Positions 63,684 to 64,000 of a stretch of 64,000 nt of DNA are shown here, piece after piece. How positions within the stretch are numbered: the stretch's first letter is position 1; every line of letters starts with the position of its first letter. The stretch is from NCBI GenBank assembly GCA_964476155.1, contig CAYYYS010000011.1:15144-79143 (forward strand). The letters are read 5' to 3'. The notes under the pieces were generated by a model. That model was given only the letters and a program-made list of their open reading frames with translations. It searched no databases and was not told where the DNA came from. The translations under genes and the position numbers were made by a program. Origin of the DNA: JAHIYU01 sp964476155 (GTDB lineage: Bacteria > Krumholzibacteriota > Krumholzibacteriia > LZORAL124-64-63).

Positions 63684-64000
63684 ATGGCACGACCCAAACT
63701 CAAGATCCCCCATGTCTTCGTCCTGCTTGCGAGCGTGATCTTCATCTGCTCGCTGCTGACCTATGTCGTCCCCTCGGGCTCGTACGAGCGCCGCACCGTC
63801 GAGGTGGAGGGGCATGAACGGACCCTGCTCGTGCCGGGCACCTACCAGAAGCTGGACAAGCATTTCGACGCGATGAACCTGCTGCTGGGCGTCGAACCCG
63901 AAGGCGCCGAGGGCAAGGCCACGCCCGTCGGTCTGCACGGCTTTCTGACCGCCATCCCGCGCGGTCTCGAGAAGCAGGCCGACATCATATTCTTCATCTT
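63684..64000 (+). CDS. YfcC-family transporter, 5' part
   Basis: The frame opens at ATG 63684 and runs off the window; 105 residues are visible. After PKLKIPHV it has a membrane segment (FVLLASVIFICSLLTYVVPS), then the family-typical SGSYERRTVEVEGHERTLL and VPGTYQKL, and GLHGFLTAIPRGLEKQADII leading to the second segment. This matches the N-terminus of YfcC/DcuC-superfamily carriers (C4-dicarboxylate or basic amino-acid antiporter-like). Substrate cannot be told. Confidence 0.8.
   Translation, partial: MARPKLKIPHVFVLLASVIFICSLLTYVVPSGSYERRTVEVEGHERTLLVPGTYQKLDKHFDAMNLLLGVEPEGAEGKATPVGLHGFLTAIPRGLEKQADIIFFI

Overview
This 64 kb window is GC-rich bacterial DNA from a Gram-negative organism. 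Several proteins have signal peptides, lipoboxes or outer-membrane barrel character. Two large secreted proteins, an S8 protease and a giant VCBS/FG-GAP protein, end in FlgD-like C-terminal domains; the VCBS one carries the YPNPFNP signature. Those tails, the multihaem cytochrome and the IcmF suggest a lineage of the FCB superphylum such as Krumholzibacteria or Eisenbacteria. That placement is inference from protein style, not from a marker gene. A run of exactly 100 Ns (62216-62315) shows that this is a draft scaffold. I see no tRNA, rRNA or CRISPR array.

Layout. 0.1-9.7 kb: MtfA-like peptidase, an AbiEii-like remnant, an unknown 835-aa protein, a SNF2 helicase/SWIM-finger pair, and a HipBA toxin-antitoxin module with a readable promoter and three evenly spaced operators. 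9.7-11.1 kb: a nitronate monooxygenase coupled to a small unknown protein. 11.2-20.7 kb: a tightly packed same-strand gene train. It holds a DUF4230-like protein, a soluble histidine kinase, an ATP/ADP-translocase-like carrier with HEAT repeats, a lone cNMP-binding-fold protein, a receiver-only response regulator, a (frameshifted) outer-membrane porin, a PstS-like periplasmic protein, a membrane histidine kinase and a secreted SurE nucleotidase. I read this as a candidate nucleotide/phosphate sensing and scavenging system and regard it as the most interesting part of the window. 20.7-22.5 kb: CPBP protease and cysteine desulfurase.

22.5-27.6 kb is a patchwork. It contains an internally deleted SSF symporter, a frameshifted anchor-domain gene, a lipoprotein tail and two copies of an anti-sigma gene lying in an 894-bp apparently exact direct repeat. 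One copy is fused at its exact edge to a methylmalonyl-CoA mutase fragment. The intact copy forms a sigma/anti-sigma pair, divergent from a lipoprotein with TPR repeats and a CHAT caspase-like domain (27.7-30.9 kb). 31-38 kb: lipoprotein, FGE fragment, fused isobutyryl-CoA mutase IcmF, a GT-C glycosyltransferase with TPRs, and a MarR regulator under a 15-bp-phased triple operator.

38.2-44.8 kb is a sucrose metabolism locus. Fructokinase, sucrose-phosphate synthase, sucrose synthase and an HD-like hydrolase lie on the minus strand; a sucrose-phosphate phosphatase is divergent and coupled to an Xaa-Pro aminopeptidase. 47-64 kb carries mainly envelope and secreted functions: M14 carboxypeptidase, S8 protease, an outer-membrane protein, a 19-haem cytochrome c fused to a cytochrome b-type membrane module, a transglutaminase/TPR protein, the giant three-unit VCBS/ASPIC protein broken by the scaffold gap, a GNAT acetyltransferase and the start of a YfcC-type transporter.
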